Shown in pieces: positions 33,719 to 43,904 of a DNA stretch of 64,000 bases. A program made the translations under genes and the position numbers. Below the pieces are notes generated by a model that did not search any database, was not told the DNA's origin, and was given only the letters and a program-made list of their open reading frames with translations. The DNA lies in the NCBI RefSeq assembly GCF_002920635.1, contig NZ_PQSR01000006.1, positions 1 through 64,000 of the forward strand, written 5' to 3'. This stretch comes from Streptomyces sp. Ru72 (lineage in GTDB: Bacteria; Actinomycetota; Actinomycetes; Streptomycetales; Streptomycetaceae). Numbering within the stretch: position 1 is the stretch's first letter; the number at the start of each line of letters is the position of its first letter.

Positions 33719-34750
33719 TCAGCCCCGGTCGGCCGCCGAACTGAGGACCGACGCCGACTTCGCCGCCCAGTCGGAGGTGATCACACTGGCATGGTCGTGG
33801 GCGAGCAGCGACAGGCGTGCCGCGACCTCGGCGTCCGTCGGGTCGGTGGACGAGATCGCCGGAGCGACGCCGGCCGCGTCCGTCATCACCAGGATGTAGT
33901 GGTCGGTGTCGTACCAGGACGTGTCGTAGCCCTTGTCGACGTACGTCGCCGCGTCCCCGTCGAAGAACACGAACCACGGGCGGATGGAGGCGTCGTAGCG
34001 GCCGGCGCGCGGGTCGCCGGTGGCCGCGCCGAGAACCGCGGGGAAGGCCTGAGCCTTGGAGATGTTCCCGGCGGCGTACAGGTCGCGCAGGTGGTCGCCG
34101 TACTCCCGGTCGGTCCAGTAGTGGTCGAACGGGTTGTTCATCTCGACCGTGCCGGGGATGAGTTCGAGGAGGACCTTGCCCTTGAGGGAGTCCCGGGAGG
34201 GCCAGGCGTTCGCCTTCGCGGCTTCGTCGAGCGTGGAGTAGGAGGAGCCGAGCAGGTCGGACGGCTTGTAGACGATGCTGCCGAGCTTCTGTTGCACCAG
34301 TGCGTCGAACTCGTCGGGCCCCAGGCCGCGGTTGTTGTTGAAGCCGTTCTTCATCTCCACCTTGAAGACGATCGGCCGGTGGTCGGGGTGCAGCTGGTGC
34401 CAGGCCGCGATGTTGTCGAGGCAGCTGCCGAGGTCCTGGTTGCGGCTCTTGCTGTACAGCTCGCTCGGAGTCTTCGCGGCCTCGCAGTTGTTGTCGTCGC
34501 CGAACGGATTGCTGTGACTGACCCGCCAGCGCTTGCTGATGCTGTCGGTGTAGACGTCCAGTTCCAGAAGTGAGGCCCCCGAGTCGAGGGCCTGGGCGAA
34601 GTAGGTGTACTTGGCCTTGTCGTACGCGTTGTGCGTCCCGATCGTGGTCGCGTCCGCGAACGTGGGCGACGCCGCGTGGGCGTTCCCCGGCACGACCGTC
34701 AGCATCGCGGCGGCACCCAGCGGCGCCGCCAGCCGTCTCACCACACGCAT
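33719..34750 (-). CDS. Secreted phosphatidylinositol-specific phospholipase C-like protein
   Basis: A 343-residue secreted protein. Residues 1-27 form a signal peptide (ending GNAHA). The PI-PLC X-type barrel has His40 (TTIGTHNAY), acidic LLELDVYTD and second His79 (WRVSHSNP), the pattern of calcium-dependent bacterial PI-PLCs. The later part holds KVEMKNGF and VLLELIPGTVEMNN. Exact lipid substrate is unknown. ATG 34750 follows AAGGGGAG by seven bases. A short GTGC-centred repeat (TACCGTGCGGTA, near 34804) lies in its promoter region. Confidence 0.85.
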   Translation of the reverse strand: MRVVRRLAAPLGAAAMLTVVPGNAHAASPTFADATTIGTHNAYDKAKYTYFAQALDSGASLLELDVYTDSISKRWRVSHSNPFGDDNNCEAAKTPSELYSKSRNQDLGSCLDNIAAWHQLHPDHRPIVFKVEMKNGFNNNRGLGPDEFDALVQQKLGSIVYKPSDLLGSSYSTLDEAAKANAWPSRDSLKGKVLLELIPGTVEMNNPFDHYWTDREYGDHLRDLYAAGNISKAQAFPAVLGAATGDPRAGRYDASIRPWFVFFDGDAATYVDKGYDTSWYDTDHYILVMTDAAGVAPAISSTDPTDAEVAARLSLLAHDHASVITSDWAAKSASVLSSAADRG

Positions 34751-35045
34751 GAGCCAACTCCCCTTCGTTGTCACCGAGTTGGCGGCAGCGTAGGAGAGAG
34801 TGGTTACCGTGCGGTAGCCCCCGGACGAAGCGCAGGAGCGCGCCGGCGGCACGTTTCAGCAGAACGTGGTTCCACGACAGCGGTCCGGGTCGGCCACTGG
34901 GCATCAGGAGCACTCGGCCGGCAGCCTTCCCGCACTGAGACGCGGCCGGGCGACCGACCACCGCGTGGCGCGGTGGCTCGGGTGTCCCGTCAGGACCGAG
35001 GGCCGGTCCCGGCAGCCGCGACGTGCCAGGTCGGGGCCGGTTCCC

Positions 35046-36413
35046 TCAGCACTCGATGATGTTGACGGCCAGCCCGCCCCGCGCCGTCTCCTTGTACTTG
35101 ACGCTCATGTCCGCGCCGGTCTCCTTCATCGTCTTGATGACCTTGTCGAGGGAGACCTTGTGCGAGCCGTCGCCGCGCATCGCCATCCGGGCCGCCGTGA
35201 CGGCCTTCACCGCGGCCATGCCGTTGCGTTCGATGCACGGGATCTGGACGAGGCCGCCGACCGGGTCGCAGGTCAGGCCGAGGTTGTGCTCCATACCGAT
35301 CTCGGCGGCGTTCTCCACCTGCTCGGGGGTGCCGCCCAGCACCTCCGCCAGCGCGCCCGCCGCCATGGAGCAGGCCGAGCCGACCTCGCCCTGGCAGCCG
35401 ACCTCCGCGCCGGAGATGGACGCGTTCTCCTTGAAGAGCATGCCGATCGCTCCCGCGGCGAGCAGGAAGCGCACGACCCCGTCCTCGTCCGCGCCGGGCA
35501 CGAAGTTGATGTAGTAGTGCAGGACCGCCGGGATGATGCCCGCGGCGCCGTTCGTGGGCGCGGTCACGACCCGGCCGCCGGCCGCGTTCTCCTCGTTCAC
35601 CGCCATCGCGTAGAGCGTGATCCACTCCATCGCGCGGGCCGTGGCGTCGCCCTCGGCGCGCAGCTGGCGTGCGGTGACGGCCGCCCGGCGGCGCACCTTC
35701 AGGCCGCCGGGCAGGATGCCCTCCCGGGACATGCCCCGCGCCACGCACCCCTGCATGACCCGCCAGATGTCCAGCAGTCCGGAGCGGATCTCCTCCTCCG
35801 AACGCCACGCCCGCTCGTTCTCCAGCATCAGCGAGGAGATCGACAGGCCCGTCTCCTTCGTCAGCCGCAGCAGTTCGTCGCCCGTGCGGAAGGGATACTT
35901 CAGGACCGTGTCGTCGAGCTTGATGCGGTCGGCGCCCACCGCGTCCTCGTCCACGACGAAGCCGCCGCCGACCGAGTAGTACGTCTTGGAGAGCAGCTCC
36001 TCGCCCTCGGCGTCGTACGCCCACACCGTCATGCCGTTGGCGTGGTACGGCAGCGCCTTGCGGCGGTGCAGGATCAGGTCGTCGTGGAAGGAGAACGGGA
36101 TCTCGTGCTCGCCGAGCAGCTTCAGACGGCCCTCCGCCTTGATCGCCTCGACCCGCTCGTCCGCCGTCTCGACCTCCACCGTGCGCGGGGAGGCGCCCTC
36201 CAGGCCGAGCAGGACCGCCTTGGGGGTGCCGTGACCGTGGCCGGTCGCGCCGAGGGAGCCGTACAGCTCGCAGCGCAGGGACGCCACCGAGGCCAGCAGG
36301 TCCTCGTTGCCCAGTCGGCGGGCGAACATGCGGGCCGCGCGCATCGGGCCGACCGTGTGGGAGCTGGACGGGCCGATGCCGATCGAGAAAAGGTCGAAGA
36401 CCGAGACGGCCAC
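35046..36413 (-). CDS. sdaA: L-serine ammonia-lyase, iron-sulfur type
   Basis: A 455-residue enzyme that deaminates L-serine to pyruvate. The N-terminal domain starts [20 protein letters not shown]; the C-terminal catalytic domain holds cluster-ligand cysteines in [11 protein letters not shown] and [10 protein letters not shown], with the C-terminal IIEC tail seen in this single-chain form. GTG 36413 has GAGGAG six bases upstream. It is downstream of gcvT-gcvH-glyA on the same strand, removing serine made from glycine, but a terminator and a repeat array lie between glyA and sdaA, so it may also have its own promoter. Confidence 0.94.
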   Translation of the reverse strand: MAVSVFDLFSIGIGPSSSHTVGPMRAARMFARRLGNEDLLASVASLRCELYGSLGATGHGHGTPKAVLLGLEGASPRTVEVETADERVEAIKAEGRLKLLGEHEIPFSFHDDLILHRRKALPYHANGMTVWAYDAEGEELLSKTYYSVGGGFVVDEDAVGADRIKLDDTVLKYPFRTGDELLRLTKETGLSISSLMLENERAWRSEEEIRSGLLDIWRVMQGCVARGMSREGILPGGLKVRRRAAVTARQLRAEGDATARAMEWITLYAMAVNEENAAGGRVVTAPTNGAAGIIPAVLHYYINFVPGADEDGVVRFLLAAGAIGMLFKENASISGAEVGCQGEVGSACSMAAGALAEVLGGTPEQVENAAEIGMEHNLGLTCDPVGGLVQIPCIERNGMAAVKAVTAARMAMRGDGSHKVSLDKVIKTMKETGADMSVKYKETARGGLAVNIIEC

Positions 36414-36431
36414 GGATGACTCCTCACTACG

Positions 36432-36472
36432 GGGGTGGTGCAAAAAGGGGTGGTGCAGAAGGGGCGGTACAG
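36432..36472. repeat. Tandem 14-15 base repeats upstream of sdaA
   Basis: GGGGTGGTGCAAAAA (36432-36446), GGGGTGGTGCAGAA (36447-36460) and a diverged third copy GGGGCGGTACAG (36461-36472) follow each other between the glyA terminator and the sdaA start. They could be regulator-binding repeats or slipped-strand duplications. Confidence 0.6.
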
Positions 36473-36478
36473 GGGTGC

Positions 36479-36519
36479 GGGCACCGCGCACGCCGGTACT
36501 CCCAGTGTGCGCGGTGCCC
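36479..36519 (-). terminator. Terminator between glyA and sdaA
   Basis: GGGCACCGCGCAC (36479-36491) is perfectly complementary to GTGCGCGGTGCCC (36507-36519), loop 15 bases. It begins 14 bases past the glyA stop codon and would reduce readthrough into sdaA. Confidence 0.75.
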
Positions 36520-36532
36520 CGCAGAAGGTGAC

Positions 36533-37795
36533 TTACTTGTTCAGACCCGGGTACAGCGGGTGCTTCTCGGCCAGGGCCTTGACCCGGGCCCTGAGCCCCT
36601 CCGCGTCGTAGGACGGCTTCAGCGTCTCGGCGATGACGTCCGCGACCTCCGCGAAGTCCTCGGCCGTGAAGCCCCGGGTCGCCAGGGCCGGCGTGCCGAT
36701 GCGCAGGCCCGAGGTGACCATCGGCGGGCGCGGGTCGTTCGGCACCGCGTTGCGGTTGACCGTGATGCCGACCTCGTGCAGACGGTCCTCGGCCTGCTGC
36801 CCGTCCAGCTCGGAGTCGCGCAGGTCGACCAGGACCAGGTGCACGTCCGTGCCGCCGGTCAGGACGTTCACGCCGGCCTCGCGCGCGTCGGCGGCCGTCA
36901 GCCGCTCGGCGAGGATCTTCGCGCCCTCGACCGTGCGGCGCTGGCGCTCGCGGAACTCCTCCGACGCGGCGACCTTGAAGGACACCGCCTTGGCCGCGAT
37001 CACGTGCTCCAGGGGGCCGCCCTGGAAGCCCGGGAAGACGGACGAGTTCAGCTTCTTCGCGAAGTCCTTCTTCGCGAGGATGATGCCGCCGCGGGGGCCG
37101 CCCAGCGTCTTGTGGGTGGTGGAGGTGACGACATCGGCGTACTGCACCGGGTTGGGGTGCAGGCCCGCCGCGACCAGACCGGCGAAGTGGGCCATGTCCA
37201 CCCACAGGTACGCCTCGACCTCGTCCGCGATCCGGCGGAACTCGGCGAAGTCCAGCTGCCGCGGGTACGCCGACCAGCCGGCGATGATCACCTTCGGGCG
37301 GTGCTCCTTGGCGAGCCGCTCGACCTCGGCCATGTCGACCAGGCCCGACTCGTCCACGTGGTAGGCGACCACGTCGAACTGCTTGCCCGAGAAGTTCAGC
37401 CGCATCCCGTGGGTCAGGTGGCCGCCGTGCGCCAGGTCCAGGCCGAGGATGGTGTCGCCGGGCTGGGCCAGCGCGAACAGGGCGGCCTGGTTGGCGGAGG
37501 CGCCGGAGTGGGGCTGCACATTGGCGTACTCCGCGCCGAACAGCTCCTTGATCCGGTCGATGGCGATCTGCTCGGTGACGTCGACGTGCTCGCAGCCGCC
37601 GTAGTAGCGGCGGCCGGGGTAGCCCTCGGCGTACTTGTTGGTGAGGACCGAGCCCTGGGCCTCCATGACCGCCAGCGGGGCGAAGTTCTCGGAGGCGATC
37701 ATCTCGAGGGTGGACTGCTGGCGGTGCAGCTCGGCGTCGACCGCCGCGGCGACCTCCGGGTCCAGGTCGTGCAGGGACGTGTTCAGAACGGTCAT
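36533..37795 (-). CDS. glyA: Serine hydroxymethyltransferase
   Basis: A 420-residue PLP enzyme interconverting serine and glycine with tetrahydrofolate. The PLP lysine is Lys229 in [43 protein letters not shown] and [12 protein letters not shown] are family signatures. The length is typical. Its ribosome site GAGGAG overlaps the stop codon of gcvH, 15 bases upstream. It is part of the gcvT-gcvH-glyA unit under the glycine riboswitch, linking glycine cleavage to one-carbon units and serine. Confidence 0.96.
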   Translation of the reverse strand: MTVLNTSLHDLDPEVAAAVDAELHRQQSTLEMIASENFAPLAVMEAQGSVLTNKYAEGYPGRRYYGGCEHVDVTEQIAIDRIKELFGAEYANVQPHSGASANQAALFALAQPGDTILGLDLAHGGHLTHGMRLNFSGKQFDVVAYHVDESGLVDMAEVERLAKEHRPKVIIAGWSAYPRQLDFAEFRRIADEVEAYLWVDMAHFAGLVAAGLHPNPVQYADVVTSTTHKTLGGPRGGIILAKKDFAKKLNSSVFPGFQGGPLEHVIAAKAVSFKVAASEEFRERQRRTVEGAKILAERLTAADAREAGVNVLTGGTDVHLVLVDLRDSELDGQQAEDRLHEVGITVNRNAVPNDPRPPMVTSGLRIGTPALATRGFTAEDFAEVADVIAETLKPSYDAEGLRARVKALAEKHPLYPGLNK

Positions 37796-37810
37796 CTGCG
37801 GGTGCGCTCC

Positions 37811-38188
37811 TCAGCCGGCGATGTGGGCGTCGTACTCGTCGGCGGACAGCAGGTCGGCCGGCTCCTCGGACACGCGCACCTTGAAGAGCCAGCCGCCCTC
37901 GAAGGGCTCGGAGTTCACCAGCGACGGATCGTTGACCACGTCCTCGTTGACCTCCGTGATCTCGCCGGTGACCGGGGAGTACAGGTCGCTGACCGACTTG
38001 GTCGACTCCAGCTCGCCGCAGGTCTCGCCCGCGGTCACCGTGTCACCGACCTCCGGGAGCTGGACGAAGACGACATCGCCGAGCGCGTTCGCCGCGTGCT
38101 CCGTGATGCCGACCGTCGCGACGCCGTCCTCGGCGTCCGACAGCCACTCGTGCTCCTTGCTGTAGCGCAGCTGCTGGGGGTTGCTCAT
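37811..38188 (-). CDS. gcvH: Glycine cleavage system H protein
   Basis: A 125-residue lipoyl carrier for glycine decarboxylase. The lipoylated lysine is Lys64 in [16 protein letters not shown]; the N-terminus [12 protein letters not shown] is typical. It shuttles the aminomethyl group from the P to the T protein. AGGAG lies ten bases before ATG 38188. It sits 109 bases after gcvT and 15 before glyA. The P protein gene is not in the window. Confidence 0.96.
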   Translation of the reverse strand: MSNPQQLRYSKEHEWLSDAEDGVATVGITEHAANALGDVVFVQLPEVGDTVTAGETCGELESTKSVSDLYSPVTGEITEVNEDVVNDPSLVNSEPFEGGWLFKVRVSEEPADLLSADEYDAHIAG

Positions 38189-38297
38189 GGCCTGAATTCT
38201 CCTGTACGCGGGGGAGTGGTGGTGAAGGGAGTACTGCTGGAGACGTGCGTGAGCACGGCGGAGGTGCGCGGGATCACGTCACCTGTCCGCCGAGTGC

Positions 38298-39416
<1,119 letters not shown>

Positions 39417-39441
39417 CGGTTGTGCTCCCAGGGCGTGGGTC

Positions 39442-39471
39442 CCCCCGCGCGAGCGAATTCGAGCGTGGGGG
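39442..39471 (-). promoter_or_regulatory. Hairpin in the riboswitch expression platform
   Basis: CCCCCGCGC (39442-39450) can pair with GCGTGGGGG (39463-39471), one mismatch, in the leader between the second glycine aptamer and gcvT. It may act as terminator or otherwise change access to the gcvT ribosome site 20 bases further on. Confidence 0.4.
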
Positions 39472-39491
39472 AGGGCGAGGTCGGTCCTCCC

Positions 39492-39707
39492 CATCTGTCA
39501 TCGGAACCTGAGAGGTTCGCCATGAACGCCCGCACGGCGGGTCGTCACGGCTTGCACCTTGGGTGGAGCCACCGAGAAGCGGCCCGCTTTCCAGATGTGC
39601 CTCGCCCGCGCGGTATCGGGGCCTGAGAGATTCAAGGGAGGGACTTGCTCCTTCGGCGCCCGGGCTCACGTACGTACCCCGTACGTCCCCGGAACTCTCC
39701 CGCGCGG
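39492..39707 (-). promoter_or_regulatory. Tandem glycine riboswitch controlling gcvT-gcvH-glyA
   Basis: The minus strand upstream of gcvT shows two consecutive glycine aptamers. The first (about 39707-39602) has the opening GCGGGAGAGTTCC, the core GAAGGAGCAAG and the closing AATCTCTCAGGC. The second (about 39594-39492) has GGTGCAAGCCG and GAACCTCTCAGGTTCCGATGACAG. These are hallmark glycine-riboswitch elements, and tandem copies allow cooperative glycine sensing. It should turn on the glycine cleavage operon when glycine is abundant, as established for other bacteria. Ends are approximate. Confidence 0.93.
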
Positions 39708-39932
39708 ATTCAAGCGGCCGGTATGCAGTTGGCGCGCACATCATTGCACGCCTCGCCCGATCGTGGCAGGCCGCGTGGTCGACCGGCTCGGGCCCGCCTC
39801 CACGACCGGCTCCCGGACGCATCTGTGACCGGCTTGTGGCAGTACGCGAACGCCATCGGGAGAACCGTCCATTACCTTCTCTTTACGCTCGGCGGGGATG
39901 GGGCTTCCTGACCGCAAGGGAGGACGATCACG
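39708..39932. other. Divergent promoter region of gcvT and a P-loop protein gene
   Basis: No gene is visible. It must contain the promoter of the riboswitch transcript (minus) and of the P-loop gene (plus). A possible minus-strand -10 (CATACC near 39720) has no good -35. GGGAGGAC before 39933 is the ribosome site of the plus-strand gene. Confidence 0.4.
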
Positions 39933-40619
39933 GTGAACAGGACGACGGCGTACGCCATGAGCACGGGCATCGCGGTACCCCGGCAGCCCGGAGTCCCGGT
40001 CCGGGAGGCCGGCGCGCCGGTGCCGGCGCCGGTGGTCCGCGACCTGCGCGACCGAGGGGGCCGCAGCCCGTACGGGCTCACCTTCGGCGCCCGCGACCTC
40101 GTCGTGGTCACCGGCCTGCCCGGCAGCGGCAAGTCCACGCTCATGCGGCGCACGGTGCCGGGCGCCCGCGTCGACTCCCAGGACACCCGCGACCGCTGGG
40201 ACGCCCGCCTGGCCCGCTTCCTGCCGTACGGGGTCTACCGCCCCCTGGTCCGCCTCGCGCACTACGCGGGCCTGCGCCGGGTCCTGCGCACCGGCAGCGG
40301 AGTCGTCGTGCACGACTGCGGCACCCAGACCTGGGTGCGCACCTGGCTGGCCCGTGAGGCCCGGCGCCGTGGCGGCACGCTCCATCTGCTCCTGCTCGAC
40401 GTCACCCCCGACGCGGCCCTGGACGGCCAGCGCGAGAGGGGCCGGGGCGTCTCCCGGTACGCCTTCCTGCGCCACCGCCGTGCCAACCGCCGTCTGCTGC
40501 GCGCCGTCGAGCGGGGCCGGCTCCCGGAGGGCTGCGGCTCGGCGGTGCTGCTCGACCGGGACGCGGCGGACGTACTGCGCCGGATCGACTTCGCGGACCG
40601 GGCGGAAGAAACGGAATGA
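39933..40619 (+). CDS. P-loop ATP-binding, kinase-like protein
   Basis: A 228-residue protein with Walker A GLPGSGKSTL (about residues 61-70) and features of small P-loop kinases (AAA_33 type): VDSQDTRDRWDARLARF after the P-loop and a lid-like Arg-rich region GQRERGRGVSRYAFLRHRRANRRLL. The substrate is unknown; polynucleotide or small-molecule phosphorylation is possible. GTG 39933 follows GGGAGGAC by nine bases. It is divergent from the glycine riboswitch operon, without evident functional link. Confidence 0.8.
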   Translation: MNRTTAYAMSTGIAVPRQPGVPVREAGAPVPAPVVRDLRDRGGRSPYGLTFGARDLVVVTGLPGSGKSTLMRRTVPGARVDSQDTRDRWDARLARFLPYGVYRPLVRLAHYAGLRRVLRTGSGVVVHDCGTQTWVRTWLAREARRRGGTLHLLLLDVTPDAALDGQRERGRGVSRYAFLRHRRANRRLLRAVERGRLPEGCGSAVLLDRDAADVLRRIDFADRAEETE

Positions 40620-40685
40620 ATCGCGGTGCCCGCGCACCCGTTAGCCTTTTCGCCACACCAGTGGTACTCGGCAGGCGGTAGGCAG

Positions 40686-41477
40686 ATGGACATCCCGGCG
40701 GACCTTCCCGCGGACTTCCCGGCACAGGCGCACCCCCATCCGCACGGCGGATGGCCGGGCAACGAGCTGGAGGAGGTGCTCTCCGCCTCGCTCGGCATCC
40801 CCTCGGCGGGCGGCCGGATCGTCGAGGTGCTCGGCCGCAGCTTCCTGTGGGTGCCGCTGCCCAACGGCGGCGGCCCGCACAGCGGCCCCCTCGACCTGCC
40901 CACGCTGGAGCTCGAGGGCCAGGCGTACGTCCCGGTGTTCAGCTCGGAGGAGCAGTTCCGCCACGCTGCGGGCGGCCACATGTCGTACACCGTCGCGCCC
41001 GCCGCCGAGTTCGCCCGCGGGCTGCCCCCGCAGGTCGGCATCGCGGTGAACCCCGGCGGCGTGGTCGGCATACCCCTGCCTCCCGAGGCGGTGGCCGAGC
41101 TGTGCCGCGTGGGACGCACGCCGCTGGACGGCCCGACGACCGGTGGCCGCGTCCGCCTCTTCGAACCGGACTGGCAGGACGACCCGGTCGACTTCCTCGC
41201 CGCCGCGTCCGCCGAGTTCACGGCGACCGGGGTGGTCCTCACGGCACGCCGCTGCCTCGCCGCGATCGAGACGGCGGACCCGGTCCTGTTCATCGGCGTG
41301 GAACTCTCCCAGTGGGAGGGCGACCTCCGCACCCTCCCCCTGGACGCCCTGGGCCGCGCCCTGGCCGAGGTCGCGGTCAAGTGGCCGGTCAACCTGGTCC
41401 TCCTGGACGTCGCCCAGGACCCGGTGGCCGACTGGATGAAGGAGAAGGTCCGGCCGTTCTACCAACAGGGGTACTGA
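40686..41477 (+). CDS. SseB-family (enhanced serine sensitivity) protein, first copy
   Basis: A 263-residue cytosolic protein. The N-terminal half has the SseB-like pattern LEEVLSASLGIPSAGG, FLWVPLPNGGG, YVPVFSSEEQFRHAAG and GIAVNPGGVVGIPLPP; the C-terminal half (ADPVLFIGVELSQWEGDLRT) is a second domain. The biochemical role of SseB is not established. ATG 40686 has GGTAGG four bases upstream. A related protein is encoded immediately downstream, suggesting tandem duplication and divergence. A TAGCCT at 40642-40647 could be its -10 box. Confidence 0.82.
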   Translation: MDIPADLPADFPAQAHPHPHGGWPGNELEEVLSASLGIPSAGGRIVEVLGRSFLWVPLPNGGGPHSGPLDLPTLELEGQAYVPVFSSEEQFRHAAGGHMSYTVAPAAEFARGLPPQVGIAVNPGGVVGIPLPPEAVAELCRVGRTPLDGPTTGGRVRLFEPDWQDDPVDFLAAASAEFTATGVVLTARRCLAAIETADPVLFIGVELSQWEGDLRTLPLDALGRALAEVAVKWPVNLVLLDVAQDPVADWMKEKVRPFYQQGY

Positions 41478-41499
41478 ACACGGCGCTCCGCCAGGGGCT

Positions 41500-41640
41500 C
41501 CCCCTCAGGGCGCGGGGCTGTGTCGATATACGGCTCCGCCGCGTGGGCGCGCCCAGCCACGGACGAGCCGCACCCGCCGGCCGGCGGCAGACCCCGAGCT
41601 CTCGGGCACCCGCGACCGGCGGCAGCCACCCCGCACCGGC
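41500..41640. repeat. Streptomyces-type dispersed GC-rich palindromic intergenic element
   Basis: The segment containing GCGCGGGGCTGTGTCGATAT and GCGGCTCCGCCGCGTGGGCG style sequence (near 41511-41553) resembles a short GC-rich intergenic element found in many places in Streptomyces chromosomes, often after stop codons. It follows the first SseB-like gene. Recognition is from memory of such elements; copy number cannot be checked here. Confidence 0.4.
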
Positions 41641-41706
41641 TGTCAGCGGACCCGCCTAACCTGGTTTCATATGCGGAGCACATCGTCAGCGAAGGGGCGG
41701 TAAAGG

Positions 41707-42510
41707 GTGAGCGGGGTGAGCGCGAGCGGCACCACGGCCGGCCAGGTCGAACACATGCTGCGCCAGGTGACGCCCGGGCGTTACGACGCCTACGAGGCGC
41801 TCCTGCGCGCGCTCGCGACCCCGTCCACCGGCAGGGTCTGGATGCTGCTGTGGCACGGCCAGGCCGGCTCGCCCGACGCCCAGTACGCCACCATGGAAGT
41901 CGGCGGCCACGGCTACGCGCCCTGCGTCACCTCCGCACAGGAACTCTCGGCCAGCGGCTGGACCCGCTCCTACGAGGTGATCGACGGCGCCGACGCGGCC
42001 CGCGCCCTCTACCCCGGCCACTACGGCCTGTGGCTGAACCCGCACGCGCCCGGCGGTGGCGTCGGCATCCCCTGGCTGGACCTGCGCCGCATCGCCGCCG
42101 GCCTGGAGCACCAGCCCGCGGGCCCCCTCAGGCTGTCCGAACCGGCCATCGAGATCCCGCAGTTCTACGCCCTGCTCACCCAGAACGCCCACCGCACGCC
42201 CGCCGTGCGCTCCTTGCGCCGCGCCTGGGTGCAACCCGCCCTCGGCGCGCCGTACCTGGCGATCGGCCTGGACGTCTACGACACCTCACCGCCCGCCGTC
42301 GACTCGGTGCGGGCGATGATGCAGCAGTCCGTCACGGCCGTCCCGGAGGGCCTGCCGGTGTCGACGGTCGCGTTGTCCGACGAGGACGACCCGGTGGCGA
42401 TGTGGCTGCGCGTCAACTCACGCCCGTTCTACGACCGCGAGGCCCACGCCCCGGCACCGGCCCCCGCGGCGGGCGGCTACGGCTATCCACCTGCGCGCGG
42501 CGCGTACTGA
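41707..42510 (+). CDS. SseB-family protein, second copy
   Basis: A 267-residue protein related to the preceding gene product. SseB-like segments include VEHMLRQVTPGRYDAYEALL, RVWMLLWHGQAGSPDAQYATM and GLWLNPHAPGGGVGIPWLDLR; the C-terminal domain has AIGLDVYDTSPPAVDSV and ends in a Pro/Ala/Gly/Tyr-rich tail. Function unknown. The GTG at 41707 has AAGGGG upstream; a second GTG at 41716 is also possible. No membrane segment or signal peptide is seen. Confidence 0.8.
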   Translation: MSGVSASGTTAGQVEHMLRQVTPGRYDAYEALLRALATPSTGRVWMLLWHGQAGSPDAQYATMEVGGHGYAPCVTSAQELSASGWTRSYEVIDGADAARALYPGHYGLWLNPHAPGGGVGIPWLDLRRIAAGLEHQPAGPLRLSEPAIEIPQFYALLTQNAHRTPAVRSLRRAWVQPALGAPYLAIGLDVYDTSPPAVDSVRAMMQQSVTAVPEGLPVSTVALSDEDDPVAMWLRVNSRPFYDREAHAPAPAPAAGGYGYPPARGAY

Positions 42511-42828
42511 CGTCGTCTGCCGGACGGAGGGCCGGGTTCGGTACCCGGAGCCCTTCTTCGCGCGTAGATGAGGGGGGATGGTACGTCTCTCGTATGAAGT
42601 GTCCCAATTTGCTTGCGTCCGCACCGCGTTACCAGGTGTCCGGATAACGGATCTCCCCAGTCCGCATCACGTTTATGCATCCTTTCATCGTCAAGTCTGG
42701 CCACTGATCACCGAAGCGTTGAAGACTCCCGCTTCAAGGGGTTCGCCCCTGTGTACGACGGACTGATTCATGCCGCCACCGCGGCAAGTGCGGGCCGGCC
42801 ACCGCCGGTTGAGAGGGGTCCCTGCCAG
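42511..42828. other. Promoter region of the peptide importer operon
   Basis: These 318 bases contain no supported gene. They are relatively AT-rich near 42590-42720, as expected for a promoter, but no good pair of -35/-10 boxes was found; TATGCA near 42675 and GATAAC near 42644 are weak -10 candidates. GAGAGGGG just before 42829 is the ribosome site of the first importer gene. Confidence 0.35.
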
Positions 42829-43836
42829 ATGACGGCACCATTGCACGAGCCGACTGCGGAAGCGGCCCCGGGGGCGGCCGAGGAAGCAGCAGCTGCCGCC
42901 ACCGACGCGAAAGCCGTTCAGGGCCGCTCCCTGGGACGGATCGCCTGGGAGCGTCTCAAGCAGGACAAGCTCGCCCTCACGGGCGGCATCGTCGTGCTCG
43001 TGCTCATCGCGGTCGCCCTGCTCGCTCCCGTGATCTCCAACCTGGTGGGGCAGGATCCCGACGCCTACCACGAGAGCCTGATCGACCCGCTCTTCGGCAC
43101 GCCCAAGGGGTCCCTGGGCGGCATCAGCGGCGATCACCTGCTGGGTGTCGAGCCGGTCAACGGCCGTGACATCTTCGCCCGCATCCTCTACGGCGCGCGG
43201 GTCTCGCTGCTGGTCGGCTTCCTGTCCGCCATGGTCGCCGTCATCCTCGGCACCGTCCTGGGTGTCCTGGCCGGCTTCTTCGGCGGCTGGGTCGACTCGG
43301 TCGTCAGCCGCGTCATGGACGGTCTGCTCGCCTTCCCGCAGCTGCTGTTCACCATCGCGCTGGTCTCCGTCATGCCGAACAACATGCTGGGGCTGACCGG
43401 CTCCAGCGTGCGCGTGTTCGTGATGATCCTGGTCATCGGCTTCTTCGGCTGGCCCTACATCGGACGCGTGGTTCGCGGCCAGACGCTCTCGCTGCGTGAG
43501 CGCGAGTACGTGGAGGCGGCCCGCTCGCTCGGCGCCGGGCGCCTCTACATCCTCTTCAAGGAGCTGCTGCCCAACCTCGTCGCGCCGATCATCGTGTACA
43601 CGACGATGATGATCCCCACCAACATCCTCACCGAGGCGGCACTCAGCTTCCTGGGCGTGGGCGTCAAGCCCCCCACGGCCTCCTGGGGACAGATGCTTTC
43701 GAGCGCGATCGACTACTACGACTCGGATCCCATGTACATGGTGGTCCCGGGCGTGGCGATCTTCATCACCGTTCTTGCGTTCAACCTCTTCGGCGACGGC
43801 GTGCGCGATGCGCTGGACCCGAAGGGCTCCCGCTGA
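42829..43836 (+). CDS. Peptide ABC importer permease, DppC/OppC type
   Basis: A 335-residue membrane permease with an N-terminal cytosolic, Ala/Glu-rich 40 residues, a first helix (TGGIVVLVLIAVALLAPVI), an external loop and five further helices. The EAA-type cytoplasmic loop reads EYVEAARSLGAGRLYILFKE with LPNLVAPI after it. It is the OppC-type partner of the permease at 45809. ATG 42829 follows GAGAGGGG by ten bases. It opens a five-gene operon (permease, binding protein, permease, two ATPases), an unusual order with OppC first. Confidence 0.93.
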   Translation: MTAPLHEPTAEAAPGAAEEAAAAATDAKAVQGRSLGRIAWERLKQDKLALTGGIVVLVLIAVALLAPVISNLVGQDPDAYHESLIDPLFGTPKGSLGGISGDHLLGVEPVNGRDIFARILYGARVSLLVGFLSAMVAVILGTVLGVLAGFFGGWVDSVVSRVMDGLLAFPQLLFTIALVSVMPNNMLGLTGSSVRVFVMILVIGFFGWPYIGRVVRGQTLSLREREYVEAARSLGAGRLYILFKELLPNLVAPIIVYTTMMIPTNILTEAALSFLGVGVKPPTASWGQMLSSAIDYYDSDPMYMVVPGVAIFITVLAFNLFGDGVRDALDPKGSR

Positions 43837-43904
43837 ACTGCCGTACCCCAGCTTCCCGTGGCACCTGCACGGGGTCTCTCATCAAATCCGGAGGATCCGA
43901 GATC

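Noticed and set aside
33066..34961. A 631-residue reading frame fusing the lysozyme with upstream sequence
   Set aside because: The upstream part is a shadow of the PI-PLC-like gene; the GH25 domain starts exactly at ATG 33623 with a good ribosome site.
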